DNA of 59,213 bases from a virus. Positions 34,762-43,423 of the stretch are shown here, piece after piece; positions within the stretch are counted from its first letter, which is position 1; each line of letters opens with the position of its first letter. The notes beneath the pieces are model-generated. The model was given only the letters and a program-made list of their open reading frames with translations. It made no database searches and was not told the DNA's origin. The stretch spans positions 1-59,213 of the IMG/VR virus record IMGVR_UViG_3300047495_000062. One strand, 5' to 3'. Position numbers and translations under genes: made by a program.

Positions 34762-35340
34762 TTAAAGTTTTTTAATGATTGATAGGTCCTTTTCGGCGAT
34801 AACATCCAGGATGCGTACAGCCCTCTGTTCTGCAGTACCTGCCCTACGGAGGGTGTGATAATTGATTTCCATGTCTTTCAGGACTCCCCTCAAAATGAGG
34901 TCATAACGATACCGATAGCCTTCCATGACCTTACGCATGCCGTCATCCTGCCCCGGAAAAGTCATCAAAGGGAAGTAGAACACGTAGTGAAATGTTTCCA
35001 GGCGCTTTTTAGTTAAAGACCTAACGCGGCACAAAGTCCCATAATCGATGAAGTCGCCGCAATAATTCAGGTAATAGGCGAAGTGATCTGCAGGAGATCT
35101 GTCGGAGACTATGTTGTCTCTCGTCCTAAACGTCTCCCATTGCCCCTCGCGGATCTGATCCTGGATAAGGATCTTCATGGGGGGCGTGAGTAGATCGAAA
35201 TCTTGCTCCATTGCAATTTTGTTGGCTGCGTAGACTTGTCTAGAGATGCTAGGCACCGTCTCAAGAGTAGTCAGGTTCAGGAGAGCAGCCATGGTGGTTG
35301 TCTTACCCGTTCCTCCGGCACCGCAAAAAGCTACACGCAT
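34762..35340 (-). CDS. P-loop kinase-like ATPase (AAA_28 / nucleotide kinase type)
   Basis: 192 residues. Walker A GAGGTGKTT at residues 7-15. Then ISRQVYAANK, IVSDRSPADHFAYYL (lid/substrate region as in thymidylate kinase and NadR-type kinases) and a Tyr-Arg-Tyr-Arg-Tyr-Asp segment. It likely phosphorylates a nucleotide or nucleoside; the substrate cannot be read. The gene lies two bases before the RuvC-like gene. It ends inside the promoter region of the next gene. Confidence 0.78.
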   Translation of the reverse strand: MRVAFCGAGGTGKTTTMAALLNLTTLETVPSISRQVYAANKIAMEQDFDLLTPPMKILIQDQIREGQWETFRTRDNIVSDRSPADHFAYYLNYCGDFIDYGTLCRVRSLTKKRLETFHYVFYFPLMTFPGQDDGMRKVMEGYRYRYDLILRGVLKDMEINYHTLRRAGTAEQRAVRILDVIAEKDLSIIKKL

Positions 35341-35341
35341 G

Positions 35342-35869
35342 TTATTGATCCCTTATTGCTGGTTGTGAAGGCCATAGGATGTAGTAGGCCGCATGCCTCA
35401 TACTATCCCTGGCATGATTTTGGCCTCTGTTGTAGAACCCCCATTCCTTCAATTTGTTATCCGTACAGAAGCCTTTCGCAACTTGAGCCATCTGTTTGAC
35501 GTACGGAATCCGAGGACGCGAAAACTGGCATATAGCTTCAATGCTTCCAATGAAACGAGGAGTATGCAAAGCAGCCCAGGTATGCTGAACAGTCTTATGG
35601 CTATATACACGATAGTCCTCCATTACAACCTGTGCAGGTTTCAGATCTTGAACGTCTCCATACTTACCCCACTTCTCGATCCAGTCACGCATGATGCTAG
35701 GAGCATTGCGCATATCAGAGGTATTGAGCTGCTCCGCATGAATCAACGCAAACCCTGAGAAAACGCTTACACCTGTAGTCTCTCCAGGATCAATTGCAAG
35801 GAGTCTATACGGCGGAGGCTTCTTCCTCGGACCTTCTGGCAGCTTCGACCAAAGCTCTTGCAAGTTCAT
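35342..35869 (-). CDS. RuvC-like Holliday junction nuclease
   Basis: 175 residues with an RNase H-fold order of acids: LLAIDPGETTG (Asp near residue 26), VVMEDYRVYSHK (Glu near 89), and HARDSMRHAAYY (His/Asp near 155). This is the layout of phage RuvC-like resolvases, which resolve branched DNA before packaging. The start overlaps the previous gene by 65 bases. Confidence 0.82.
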   Translation of the reverse strand: MNLQELWSKLPEGPRKKPPPYRLLAIDPGETTGVSVFSGFALIHAEQLNTSDMRNAPSIMRDWIEKWGKYGDVQDLKPAQVVMEDYRVYSHKTVQHTWAALHTPRFIGSIEAICQFSRPRIPYVKQMAQVAKGFCTDNKLKEWGFYNRGQNHARDSMRHAAYYILWPSQPAIRDQ

Positions 35870-36257
35870 ATTTCATGCGCTCTTCTTCTGTCATAAGGCT
35901 CGGTAACGGAGGAAGTGTATATTTTGCCCCCGTCGGGATTTTGTCGATCCGGACATCGTAAAGGAGGTCTTTCCGAGATTGCCGAAGCTCAGCAGCAGCT
36001 TCAGATGTCTTAGCCTTGAGCTCAGAAGGGTAGATCTTACGAGGCTTGCCAAGCACCTTGTAATTCGTAATAGCTCTTGTCTTTTGACCCTTCTTATCGC
36101 TTTGGGCTTTAGGACCCCATTCTGGGTGGTTCTTGGCACGGGCTTTGATCGTACCGTGATCTACTCCCTCATGATCAGCCATATCAAAGATGGAGATTGA
36201 GGGGTCTTTCCAAGCCTTCTCCATATACTCCTGAGATTCCTTGGACAGCTTGATCAT
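35805..36257 (-). CDS. Unknown helix-turn-helix-like protein
   Basis: 150 residues, aagg site before the ATG. The N-terminal part (ISIFDMADHEGVDHGTIKARAKNHPEWG) looks like a DNA-binding helix-turn-helix, similar to small terminase or regulator N-termini. The rest is charged helix. A terminase small subunit role is conceivable but the gene is far from terL. Confidence 0.68.
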   Translation of the reverse strand: MIKLSKESQEYMEKAWKDPSISIFDMADHEGVDHGTIKARAKNHPEWGPKAQSDKKGQKTRAITNYKVLGKPRKIYPSELKAKTSEAAAELRQSRKDLLYDVRIDKIPTGAKYTLPPLPSLMTEEERMKYELARALVEAARRSEEEASAV

Positions 36258-36365
36258 GGCACGGACCTTAACCTATGCTTGTAGGAGTGAAGAAGACAAA
36301 AAGAACCCCAGGAGCTTTCGCTCCCAGGGCTGAGTTGTAGCTACCGTCGATGAAGGGAGGGAGGA

Positions 36366-36878
36366 CTACTCGACGGATTCTTCGGCCGGAGGCATCTCGG
36401 CATCGGCTGTCATCTCGGCATCGGCTGCGGTCGGCACGGTCTGACCTGCTGCTTCTTTCTTGGTCTTCCATGCTTTGAAGCCGGCGAACACGATCTGGTA
36501 AGGCACCGGCGACAGCGACAGGCCGGCGTTCAGTTCCTTCGTGATCTCGGATTTCGTCGCACCGGCATCGAGGCGTTTGTGGATGTAGTCGATGCGAGCT
36601 TCGCCGTTCGTCAGCATGATGCGGGCGCCGGTCTTCTCGGATTTCGGCTGATGGGCTTCGTGAGCGGCGAGCACCTTGCGTGCGCTCTCGACTTCCGTAT
36701 CGCTGGGTTTCGGAGGCAGCTCGCTCACAGTGCCGACGCCGGCTGCTGGAGTCGCGGCCGTTTCGACTGGCGGCAGTTCGGCTTCTGGAAGGGTCTCGGC
36801 CAAGGAGCCGACTTCGTCTTCCTTGGTCATCATGCTTTCGTGGGTCTGATTGTGTTGGCCGTGCGGTTTGTGTGCCAT
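36366..36878 (-). CDS. Helix-turn-helix protein, paralogue 1
   Basis: 170 residues with a strong aggaggctacc RBS. The N-terminal ~70 residues are disordered (Pro/Glu/Ala). Residues ~90-140 hold ARIDYIHKRLDAGATKSEITKELNAG, then PYQIVFAGFKAW, a helix-turn-helix also seen in the products at 46.9 and 50.9 kb. Acidic tail with AEMTADAEMP. Its GC-rich, uniform codon use is like the capsid gene and unlike its neighbours. Its promoter has TATAAT and an upstream TTAA box. Possibly an abundant DNA-binding or regulatory protein; function inferred. Confidence 0.8.
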   Translation of the reverse strand: MAHKPHGQHNQTHESMMTKEDEVGSLAETLPEAELPPVETAATPAAGVGTVSELPPKPSDTEVESARKVLAAHEAHQPKSEKTGARIMLTNGEARIDYIHKRLDAGATKSEITKELNAGLSLSPVPYQIVFAGFKAWKTKKEAAGQTVPTAADAEMTADAEMPPAEESVE

Positions 36879-36945
36879 GGTAGCCTCCTGTAATTGAGGG
36901 ATGCTCTTGCACTATTGCAATGCTATCTGCTCGCTTACAATAAGA

Positions 36946-37003
36946 ATTATACAATAGCATCCTCGAGGTCCTCAACACAAATTACACGGTCAGTCCATTA
37001 AAC
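36946..37003 (-). promoter_or_regulatory. Leftward promoter with upstream TTAA box
   Basis: On the - strand: ttaacaaagtttaat (near 37003-36987), then TTGAGG (36975-36970), 18-base spacer, TATAAT (36951-36946). Placed about 65 bases before the ATG of the helix-turn-helix gene. Confidence 0.75.
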
Positions 37004-37037
37004 TTTGTTAATCTAGTGGTTATCTGGATCTGGGTCT

Positions 37038-37172
37038 TTATTCCGGGCCTGGGCCTGACCAGTCATCAGGGTCATCATACTCCCAAGGGTATTCAGGTGC
37101 GTGATCACATTCCCACCACAGCCATAGTATGGTCGGGATGGCTACAATCAGCCACATCTTGACCCACCACAT
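37038..37172 (-). CDS. Small membrane protein, 44 residues
   Basis: ATG at 37172 lies one base after the primase stop and has aggaaaggaac as RBS, so it is probably coupled. Residues 2-20 are a Trp-rich hydrophobic segment (WWVKMWLIVAIPTILWLWW), followed by an acidic tail with Tyr, Asp and Pro. A single-pass inner-membrane protein with the tail possibly outside. No family recognised. Confidence 0.68.
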   Translation of the reverse strand: MWWVKMWLIVAIPTILWLWWECDHAPEYPWEYDDPDDWSGPGPE

Positions 37173-37173
37173 G

Positions 37174-39813
37174 TTAAGGTTCCTTTCCTACGCACCAAAA
37201 GATCTTATTACCTTCTATGCCCCGCATTCTCACGTTGCATACCTTATCCAAAGTACTACGATGGGCCATCATATACTTACCTAATCTACGTTGGTTAGAT
37301 AGCTGTACATTCTGCATGTACTCAGCTGCTCCGCTTGCCCAATCACAGACATCTACCGTCGCAAACTTGACATAGCCAGGCTGCTTCGTGAACTCAGACT
37401 GTTCTAAGGCATCAGAGACATAGTCTTTGATCCCGTTAAGGGTCCAGTCAGCATCGGCCATCGAGGTAGCTTGTACCTCTTTAATGACCGTACGTAGGAA
37501 ATCCGTATTAAGACCTATGACACGTCCAGCAATCGTAAGGCACTGCTCTAGGTGAGCCAACCTATTGGAGGTGACAAAGTCATCATCCCAGCCACCTTTC
37601 TTCTTTTCCCTAGCAGCCATATTCAAGAAGCGATGCATGAACACCAACTGATGGGCTACCCAAGCTTCTCGACCTCCATGCTTATCCAAATGCTTTGATG
37701 CCCAATCACCGTCAGGCTTTTTACCTAATGAAGCAGCCTCAAAGATGGCAGCTCTCTGGATAATATCTGTATTCGTAAAGGGCATGTTGATTGCGGTAAT
37801 AGCAAAGGTACAGGTAATAGGAGCCCGTATCTCTTCAGTCTCCGTATATAACTTCCGCATCCCAATCATAGGCTTAGGCTCAGTAATGAGACGACATATC
37901 TCGTCGCTCATCTTCTGCTTTAGATCGGACTTACTGAAGTGTACGTTATCCGTTACATGAAGGCCACCAGCATTACTAATGCTAGCGTACCAATCACGGA
38001 TATCGTTAGGTATATTCCTGAGCTCCGTGCGTCCCGTGAGAACTGCCAAGCGAAGGCCGTACAAACTGCTTTTACCACTTCCAGCTTCCCCTAGCATGAT
38101 TTCGATAGGTAATTGGGTTCCCTTCCACCTTTGGAAGAAGGGTGAGATATAGAACAGAAGCAAGGCATAGTCTCTCATAGCCTTGCCTGCAGGCGTCAGT
38201 GTATCAGAGTCAGCATTGATGATGCTATTCCGACCTAGATTCGAATCATAGACAGCTTCAGCCCAAAAAGGCTGGAAACCTTTATTGGCTTGGAATTCCT
38301 CGAAGTACTCTAAAACCTTCTCAGTATCTAATGGTTCGACCTGGTCGCTCTCAAAGAGGATATTGTTCGTTCCATTAACATGGAGCCGTAATGGATCGGC
38401 AATGTCACCGGATACTGCAAAGTATTCCGAATCACTTGCCTGGACTGCGACTCCATTAGGATTCTGAGGGTCGCTATCGTGTGAGATAAGGCATGTGACC
38501 CTTTTAGGGTGAACATCGGCAATAGGCTCCTCCCCAGTAAATTGGGAGGCCAACCATATAAGGACCCGCTGATCATTCGCAGTGAGTCCGAATTCCTTGT
38601 AGATAAGCGTGCCAAAAGGGCTTTTATGTAAAACTCTGCCATCGCGGGCGAGAAGGACGGCAGGCATGAGCTTATGAGTCTTTCCGTCGTAGTAAAAAGG
38701 CTCTCCTGTACCAGGATCTCTAAGCCTGAGACCTCTGGCATCAAGTTCAGTGAGGATGACACTAGCAACTTGCTGCGTAGATTTCCGACTGAGGGCATTC
38801 TCCAATTGAGCGTTGACATATCCTCTTGGGTTAGGATGCTTTGGAAAAGCTTGTCGGTCGTTGAATGCGAATCCCAATCGCTGGAGGAAGTCAGGTAAGT
38901 TACCTGCGACAAGATAGTCATCGAGTCCTGTCTTGGATCCTTTACCTCCCTTGTCAATAGATTGATCGGTACCGTCTTCGTCCCCCAAGCCTGATCTAGA
39001 GTCTCGTCTACCCATATCAGGTAGGATGATTTGTCTGATTTGAGAAGAGGTAAGCCCTAGGAATCTGAGTTCGTATGCGAGAACAGCTGCTGCACGTGCT
39101 ACCTCTGCTTTCAAAGTCCCGAGACGGTCACTGTCAAAGATGATAAACACTGTCAGGTTCAATTGCAAGATCATGTCGATCAGATCTGCAAAGCCTTCTG
39201 CCAATGTAGCTGTCTCTGGCAACCGAGAATCATTTGATGGTAGTCGGGCCTTAATAGGGCTTTTATCTCCCTTTGAGCTTAATTCCGTCTCAGAGCTCAA
39301 TGTAAGGGTTCTGTTACGCCAACTGTCTACTCCCCCGAGACCAACAGTAGGTATACCCATTTTCGTGGCACAGGCTGCCTTCTTCTCGCCCTCCGTAATA
39401 ATTACCAGCTTCATGCTGGGATTCTTCTTACACCAGTTGAACAAGGTTTCTTTGAACCCTGGTGGGAAATATATATGGTTTGGAGCCTTCTTAGGCTGTC
39501 TATATCTTGTACCGCCTTCCTTATCCGGGTTGAGGATCTTTATCCGATAAAAAGGTAACAGTTCCTCATTTAGCGACAAGTATGGTATTACATAACCATC
39601 TGTTTGGCCGCCACACCCTGCTGTAGCTCTCTCACTCCCACCCAGGACACGTATTTGCATGTCTTCAGGTGTAAGACCAGAAGCCTCTAGATCTGCCAGG
39701 ACCGCTTCAGAAGGAAAATCTCTTGAACGGCTGGAATCTGTACGCTTGATAACTGTCTGGGAATTAGAACCGAAGCCGGGTGGGGACGACTTACTCCCCG
39801 TATCCACTTCCAC
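37174..39813 (-). CDS. Primase-helicase (DUF3854/TOPRIM-like plus helicase domain)
   Basis: 879 residues, starting at GTG with an aggag site 9 bases upstream. The first third contains VIITEGEKKAACATKMG, then FIIFDSD, the acidic motifs of DUF3854 TOPRIM-type primase proteins. After a linker, the last third has Walker A LGEAGSGKSS near residue 573, LHVTDNVHFSKSDLKQKMSD and FAITAINMPF, as in phage D5/virulence-type helicases. It most likely primes and unwinds at the replication fork with the family A polymerase. Confidence 0.87.
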   Translation of the reverse strand: MEVDTGSKSSPPGFGSNSQTVIKRTDSSRSRDFPSEAVLADLEASGLTPEDMQIRVLGGSERATAGCGGQTDGYVIPYLSLNEELLPFYRIKILNPDKEGGTRYRQPKKAPNHIYFPPGFKETLFNWCKKNPSMKLVIITEGEKKAACATKMGIPTVGLGGVDSWRNRTLTLSSETELSSKGDKSPIKARLPSNDSRLPETATLAEGFADLIDMILQLNLTVFIIFDSDRLGTLKAEVARAAAVLAYELRFLGLTSSQIRQIILPDMGRRDSRSGLGDEDGTDQSIDKGGKGSKTGLDDYLVAGNLPDFLQRLGFAFNDRQAFPKHPNPRGYVNAQLENALSRKSTQQVASVILTELDARGLRLRDPGTGEPFYYDGKTHKLMPAVLLARDGRVLHKSPFGTLIYKEFGLTANDQRVLIWLASQFTGEEPIADVHPKRVTCLISHDSDPQNPNGVAVQASDSEYFAVSGDIADPLRLHVNGTNNILFESDQVEPLDTEKVLEYFEEFQANKGFQPFWAEAVYDSNLGRNSIINADSDTLTPAGKAMRDYALLLFYISPFFQRWKGTQLPIEIMLGEAGSGKSSLYGLRLAVLTGRTELRNIPNDIRDWYASISNAGGLHVTDNVHFSKSDLKQKMSDEICRLITEPKPMIGMRKLYTETEEIRAPITCTFAITAINMPFTNTDIIQRAAIFEAASLGKKPDGDWASKHLDKHGGREAWVAHQLVFMHRFLNMAAREKKKGGWDDDFVTSNRLAHLEQCLTIAGRVIGLNTDFLRTVIKEVQATSMADADWTLNGIKDYVSDALEQSEFTKQPGYVKFATVDVCDWASGAAEYMQNVQLSNQRRLGKYMMAHRSTLDKVCNVRMRGIEGNKIFWCVGKEP

Positions 39814-39825
39814 GTTCTAATTCTC

Positions 39826-40176
39826 CTAGGGCCAAATAGGTTCTTGTACCTGCTGCAATTCGGCCTCTGCAGGAGCTGCTACAGGAGGCGCGAGACTGAT
39901 CTTAACCAGGGTCCGAAACTGGCCAATATTGCTGGTAGTAGGCTCCTCTTTACGGACCACCACACCTTCATTGATCATCTCCTGTAATACGGGCCTCCAG
40001 AGCCTTGGAGACATATTCGGGCCTATCGAGATCTGCAACATCGAGGCCGACAGTATAGGATAATGGGTCAAGATGAACTCGATCCTCTCCCGAATGCGGG
40101 TTGCATCTTCCCGAGGAGCAAGCCTAGCATTATCTATCTGCTCTGCAAGCTCAACATGGTCTGTTGTTACCGTCAT
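39826..40176 (-). CDS. Probable winged-helix DNA-binding protein
   Basis: 116 residues. Residues ~25-85 have the helix-helix-strand-strand order of a winged helix (RERIEFILTHYPILSASMLQISI, then WRPVLQEMINEGVVVRKEE). Pro/Ala-rich tail. Start overlaps the previous stop (TAATG). Lies directly upstream of the primase gene, suggesting a replication or loading role; not proven. Confidence 0.7.
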   Translation of the reverse strand: MTVTTDHVELAEQIDNARLAPREDATRIRERIEFILTHYPILSASMLQISIGPNMSPRLWRPVLQEMINEGVVVRKEEPTTSNIGQFRTLVKISLAPPVAAPAEAELQQVQEPIWP

Positions 40177-40829
40177 TATACTTTTCCGATTCCTACTGGT
40201 TTGGCTGGCTTGGCCTTAAATCTGATCTGGGTCATGGTCAAAGGCACCTCACATTTCCGAAGCAGAGAGGGCCACTGCTTCAAGGTTTCCCTAACTGCAT
40301 CAGGAGAAATCCTTGTCTGCTGGAAGGAGATCTTTGTCGCCGCAAAAGCGTCTCCATGGGCCTCAGGCTCGTCTTTGGAAAGTTCGATTTCTTCTCCTGT
40401 CTCGTCATCTTTGACCTTAAACATTGTTGCAGGCCATCTCGCCTTCAAAGCTGCCCCATACATCTTGTCTAGGGCCTTTAAGTTATTCATCTCCTTCCTG
40501 ATCTCACCTACAGTATCAACGAGCATAACCACTGTAGCATTGGAAAGGTCTGGAACTCGGAACTTGTCTTCTCGTACACGCTGTCCGACAATTTCAAGGC
40601 CCAGTCTTTCGGCGATCTGTAAGGGTGTCCACCCTTGCTCAGCCAATACTCCGAGTACTTCATCCAAGAAGTCATCGGCTCCTGTGGAGGCATATTCGAC
40701 GGCATCGATTTCATCCTCCAAGGTTGGAGCCTGTTTGAATTCTGTAACCTGTAGGCTGTCAAGATAATGCTTGACAGTAGCTCTCCTACCTCTTGAAAGT
40801 AGGGTTATCCCATCTTCATTGACACCCAT
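40176..40829 (-). CDS. Unknown replication-region protein
   Basis: 217 residues from the ATG at 40829 (gtggag RBS), just downstream of a promoter whose -10 is at 40862-40857. N-terminal ~60 residues are mixed. Residues ~75-115 have a helix-turn-helix look (EQGWTPLQIAERLGLEIVGQRV). C-terminus is basic (RFKAKPAKPVGIGKV). Coupled to the winged-helix gene. No named family. Confidence 0.7.
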   Translation of the reverse strand: MGVNEDGITLLSRGRRATVKHYLDSLQVTEFKQAPTLEDEIDAVEYASTGADDFLDEVLGVLAEQGWTPLQIAERLGLEIVGQRVREDKFRVPDLSNATVVMLVDTVGEIRKEMNNLKALDKMYGAALKARWPATMFKVKDDETGEEIELSKDEPEAHGDAFAATKISFQQTRISPDAVRETLKQWPSLLRKCEVPLTMTQIRFKAKPAKPVGIGKV

Positions 40830-40856
40830 AACCGCTACTCCACCCAACAATCTACA

Positions 40857-40886
40857 ATTATACCACAATCTCAAAGGGCATATCAA
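40857..40886 (-). promoter_or_regulatory. Leftward sigma70-like promoter
   Basis: On the - strand: TTGATA (40886-40881), 18-base spacer, TATAAT (40862-40857), 28 bases before the ATG at 40829. The upstream side is the end of the endolysin gene. Confidence 0.75.
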
Positions 40887-40895
40887 GGAAGAATT

Positions 40896-41801
40896 TTAAG
40901 CATCCTTGAGAGGCATGTTGAACAGCTTACATCCTATGGTATAGGCCTCAGAGAATTCCGAGAGGCCGTATTCGCCCCCATTGACCAGCCTCCGTGCCTC
41001 TGCAAGGTCACCCTTCATGAGGGCACGCTTCATTGCCGTATAGACACGACTGATATAGATAGCCAAGAGATCAGCAGCCATATCAATGGTATTAGCCAGC
41101 TCTGGGTTACTAACAATGTCTACCCCCAAAATATGTCCTTCTTCGGTGTAGTTGTTTAACCCCGTAAGTTGGATGAACCCAGAGCCTCGGTAGTTCGCCC
41201 CATCAGGAGCTCCTCTATTGCCGAGATCTTTCCGATTGTCATAGAGGTCGAAGTCGTGTAGTGCATGAGGGCTGGTGTTGTATCGGGAGACGAACTCCCT
41301 CGTAGGGATCCAACTCTCACACTCTGCCCGAATTGTTGCTAGGGCCGCTAGGACTGTACGTGTTTGGATGATGTCGTACTTCTGTAGACTGGCCAAGACA
41401 TAAGGCAGGTTGTTCGTAATCGATCTCACATGCGTATTGGGGAACATCTTGGCGACCATTGCCACAGTGATGTCAGGGAAGATGGTAGGTGCTACAGAGG
41501 CAGCAATCTCTGTAGGGCCTGCCCCAAGATCCTCCAACGTGATCTCGCCTGCTTTGCCGTCATCCAGAAGCCCTTGGCTGAGCTGGAAGTTCTTCAGAGC
41601 TGCTTCCGTACCAGGTCCAAAGCTGCCATCAGCATTGCCTGGATTGAATCCTGCTTGCTTCAGAGCATTCTGCAATTTGACTACTGCAGGACCACTCATA
41701 CCCTCTACCAGCATGGGAGGTAGAGCGGAATTTCGGGCGATCATGGAAACTTTGGGAGGAGTACCCTTACCACTGTTAGCTGTTGTCACTGGCGCTGTCA
41801 T
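40896..41801 (-). CDS. Endolysin: peptidoglycan-binding plus GH19-type glycosidase
   Basis: 301 residues. Residues ~35-95 form a peptidoglycan-binding domain 1 (VVKLQNALKQAGFNPG, then ADGSFGPGTEAALKNFQ). The second half fits glycoside hydrolase 19 lysozymes, with AECESWIPTREF giving the catalytic Glu candidate, then GANYRGSGFIQLTGLNNY. It has no signal peptide, so release should need a holin. It is expressed leftward with early genes rather than with the late + strand genes. The RBS is taggatgg. Confidence 0.88.
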   Translation of the reverse strand: MTAPVTTANSGKGTPPKVSMIARNSALPPMLVEGMSGPAVVKLQNALKQAGFNPGNADGSFGPGTEAALKNFQLSQGLLDDGKAGEITLEDLGAGPTEIAASVAPTIFPDITVAMVAKMFPNTHVRSITNNLPYVLASLQKYDIIQTRTVLAALATIRAECESWIPTREFVSRYNTSPHALHDFDLYDNRKDLGNRGAPDGANYRGSGFIQLTGLNNYTEEGHILGVDIVSNPELANTIDMAADLLAIYISRVYTAMKRALMKGDLAEARRLVNGGEYGLSEFSEAYTIGCKLFNMPLKDA

Positions 41802-41813
41802 TTGAATGCCATC

Positions 41814-41990
41814 CTATTTCTTCTTGACTGTGGAATGCGGAAGATTCCTTTGGGTGCAGTAGCCTCCAAAGAAGTTAGGTTGGTGTTTGAACTCGTCCAA
41901 TTTGGACATGCAGCTGTTGTAGTCCTTCCGCGGGATCTCTACAACAGCTTGCGACGTCACCAGGAACAAAACCAGCGTCCACGTAAACAT
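41814..41990 (-). CDS. Small secreted or anchored protein before the endolysin
   Basis: 58 residues. Residues 1-15 are a clear signal-like segment (FTWTLVLFLVTSQA), followed by a charged domain with two cysteines (27 and 45) and a basic end. The stop is 12 bases before the endolysin start. The RBS is weak (ggag about 15 bases upstream). Its position makes a lysis role (spanin subunit, or regulator of the endolysin) possible. Confidence 0.55.
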   Translation of the reverse strand: MFTWTLVLFLVTSQAVVEIPRKDYNSCMSKLDEFKHQPNFFGGYCTQRNLPHSTVKKK

Positions 41991-42003
41991 GGGGATGCGT
42001 CTT

Positions 42004-42363
42004 TCACTCCGTTAATGCAGAAAGTCCTTCACTAGACATGCTGCTGTTCAGATGGAATTGGTCATGCTCGTTTTCGTAGTAAATGAATGAACCCCCCTCC
42101 AGTTTGACCTTGATATCTGGTTTGTCGGCGATCGCCATATATCGCCTGCCCCAGCTGACATGCTTGCAAGCAGCTGCGCCACTACGCATAGTAGCAGGAC
42201 AATCGCAACGACCCCCTCCGCGTATGTCGCCACGCAAAGAGTACTCACTGTGTACATCCCCATCCAGTGTCTTGGTGATCTTGAGCATGGGTTTCTGTGT
42301 TTCCGGATCTGCTACCAGTTTGAACAGGTACTCGAACGGAGCTACTTTACGTTTGCTGGCCAT
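42004..42363 (-). CDS. SWIM-type zinc finger protein
   Basis: 119 residues with taggag before the ATG. The motif RCDCPATMRSGAAACKHV fits the SWIM pattern CxC-xn-CxH, which usually serves DNA or protein binding. The protein is otherwise a small alpha/beta domain. No helicase or transposase domain is attached. Lies two genes before the endolysin. Confidence 0.72.
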   Translation of the reverse strand: MASKRKVAPFEYLFKLVADPETQKPMLKITKTLDGDVHSEYSLRGDIRGGGRCDCPATMRSGAAACKHVSWGRRYMAIADKPDIKVKLEGGSFIYYENEHDQFHLNSSMSSEGLSALTE

Positions 42364-42380
42364 TACATAATCTCCTAACT

Positions 42381-42422
42381 AACCAACCATCTTGGTTAAA
42401 GCTACCTCTAACCTGTAGAGGT
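42381..42422 (-). repeat. Paired intergenic hairpins
   Basis: Two short inverted repeats: aaccaa/ttggtt (42381-42397) and acctcta/tagaggt (42404-42422). Similar pairs lie at 44018-44032, 46173-46212 and 46805-46861. They may be RNA processing or partial termination signals between leftward genes. Confidence 0.5.
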
Positions 42423-42439
42423 AACCTAAACCATGACAG

Positions 42440-42468
42440 ATCAGAACAGAACAGAACAGAACATAACA
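42440..42468. repeat. 5-base tandem repeat (cagaa) at a gene end
   Basis: Four tandem copies of cagaa (42443-42463) overlap the C-terminal codons of the gene on the - strand. Confidence 0.7.
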
Positions 42469-43223
42469 TCGCCTATTTGGTGAACTTCATCCAAAGCCTT
42501 GTCCGCTCTGCTGACCACATCCTGGAACTCAGACTTGCGTTCTTCACGACGCCGGATCAGCAGGGCCAGGATATTGCGAAGATGTCCATTGGACAGCTCT
42601 GCAACCTTGATATCTCGACCATCCGCAGTAGCCCAAACAGCAGCCCAGTTGGGATGTGCTTGGATCATCTCCTGAACCTGAAGTCTGGAAGGCGTCGCCC
42701 GAGAAGAGAACCACTTCGTGTTCAGTTCAGGGTTCTGAACACGTTGCTTGAGCTGTTCGTTTTCAGCCTTCAAAGCTTCGTACGTATCGACGGGAATCGT
42801 CATCTCTCGAATCTTTCTTCCCCCCTCGTCTCTCGCCCCACTTGCAACTGTTTCTGCCTGCACAGGTATCCCACACCTGGTTATGCGATCATTGATCTGC
42901 TTTACCAGGCCCTTCAGCTGGTTGTGGGAATATTCAAGGTCACCAAGGCGGATATCGATGAATCCGATCGTCTGCTTGGTTGATGCCTCTTCATAGGTAG
43001 GCGTGCAGGCTGAATAGGCCTTGGTCGTAAGAGGACTGCAAGCAGCTGCTTCGGTCGAGGCTGCTGCCTCTAACTCGGCCTTCTTTGCCAGACGAGCTTG
43101 ACGGCGATGGAGAGCCTTTGCCTTCCTCTCGGCCTCTTCCTTGTTGGCTTTCCGGGTGATGGCTGCTTTCTGTCCACGTGTCAGTGTCTCGTACTCAGTC
43201 TTTGCCTTTGATTTCCGTACCAT
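42441..43223 (-). CDS. Unknown basic, coiled-coil protein
   Basis: 260 residues. The first 50 residues are very basic and helical (RGQKAAITRKANKEEAERKAKALHRRQARLAKK, in part), then Ala/Thr-rich linker, then a helical middle (TYEALKAENEQLKQRV, a coiled coil). The C-terminal ~90 residues include WAAVWATADGRDIKVAEL. The stop codon is within agaac tandem repeats. Likely nucleic-acid binding; function unknown. Confidence 0.7.
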   Translation of the reverse strand: MVRKSKAKTEYETLTRGQKAAITRKANKEEAERKAKALHRRQARLAKKAELEAAASTEAAACSPLTTKAYSACTPTYEEASTKQTIGFIDIRLGDLEYSHNQLKGLVKQINDRITRCGIPVQAETVASGARDEGGRKIREMTIPVDTYEALKAENEQLKQRVQNPELNTKWFSSRATPSRLQVQEMIQAHPNWAAVWATADGRDIKVAELSNGHLRNILALLIRRREERKSEFQDVVSRADKALDEVHQIGDVMFCSVLF

Positions 43224-43377
43224 TACGCAATAATTCCTCTACTACGGCCTTGGCCCGATTGTGGTCCTCAATAGCCTTCAATACGTTTGCTATGGCAAAC
43301 TGTTGAGCCTGGTGAGCTTTGTTGACCTTGTGTCTGTTGAGCTTCTTAGCCCTACGTTGTTTCTGTTGCCATCCCAT
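43195..43377 (-). CDS. Small basic protein
   Basis: 60 residues from the ATG at 43377, which has aaggg 7 bases upstream; the open frame extends further but without support. The first 20 residues are strongly basic (MGWQQKQRRAKKLNRHKVNK), the rest helical. Overlaps the next gene by 29 bases. Possibly nucleic-acid binding. Confidence 0.62.
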   Translation of the reverse strand: MGWQQKQRRAKKLNRHKVNKAHQAQQFAIANVLKAIEDHNRAKAVVEELLRNGTEIKGKD

Positions 43378-43423
43378 TCCATTACCCTTCCCTAACCCAA
43401 TGCTGTCATCTCGGCCGGCAGTC

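Noticed and set aside
35805-36257. Possible terminase small subunit
   Set aside because: Only a helix-turn-helix-like N-terminus supports it; the gene is about 17 kb from terL and in the early block, so it is left as unknown.
36268-36978. Leftward frame of 236 codons overlapping the helix-turn-helix gene
   Set aside because: It is very Arg/Ser/Asp-rich, as expected from the off-frame of a GC-rich gene, and crosses the promoter at 36946-36975. The other frame has a strong RBS.
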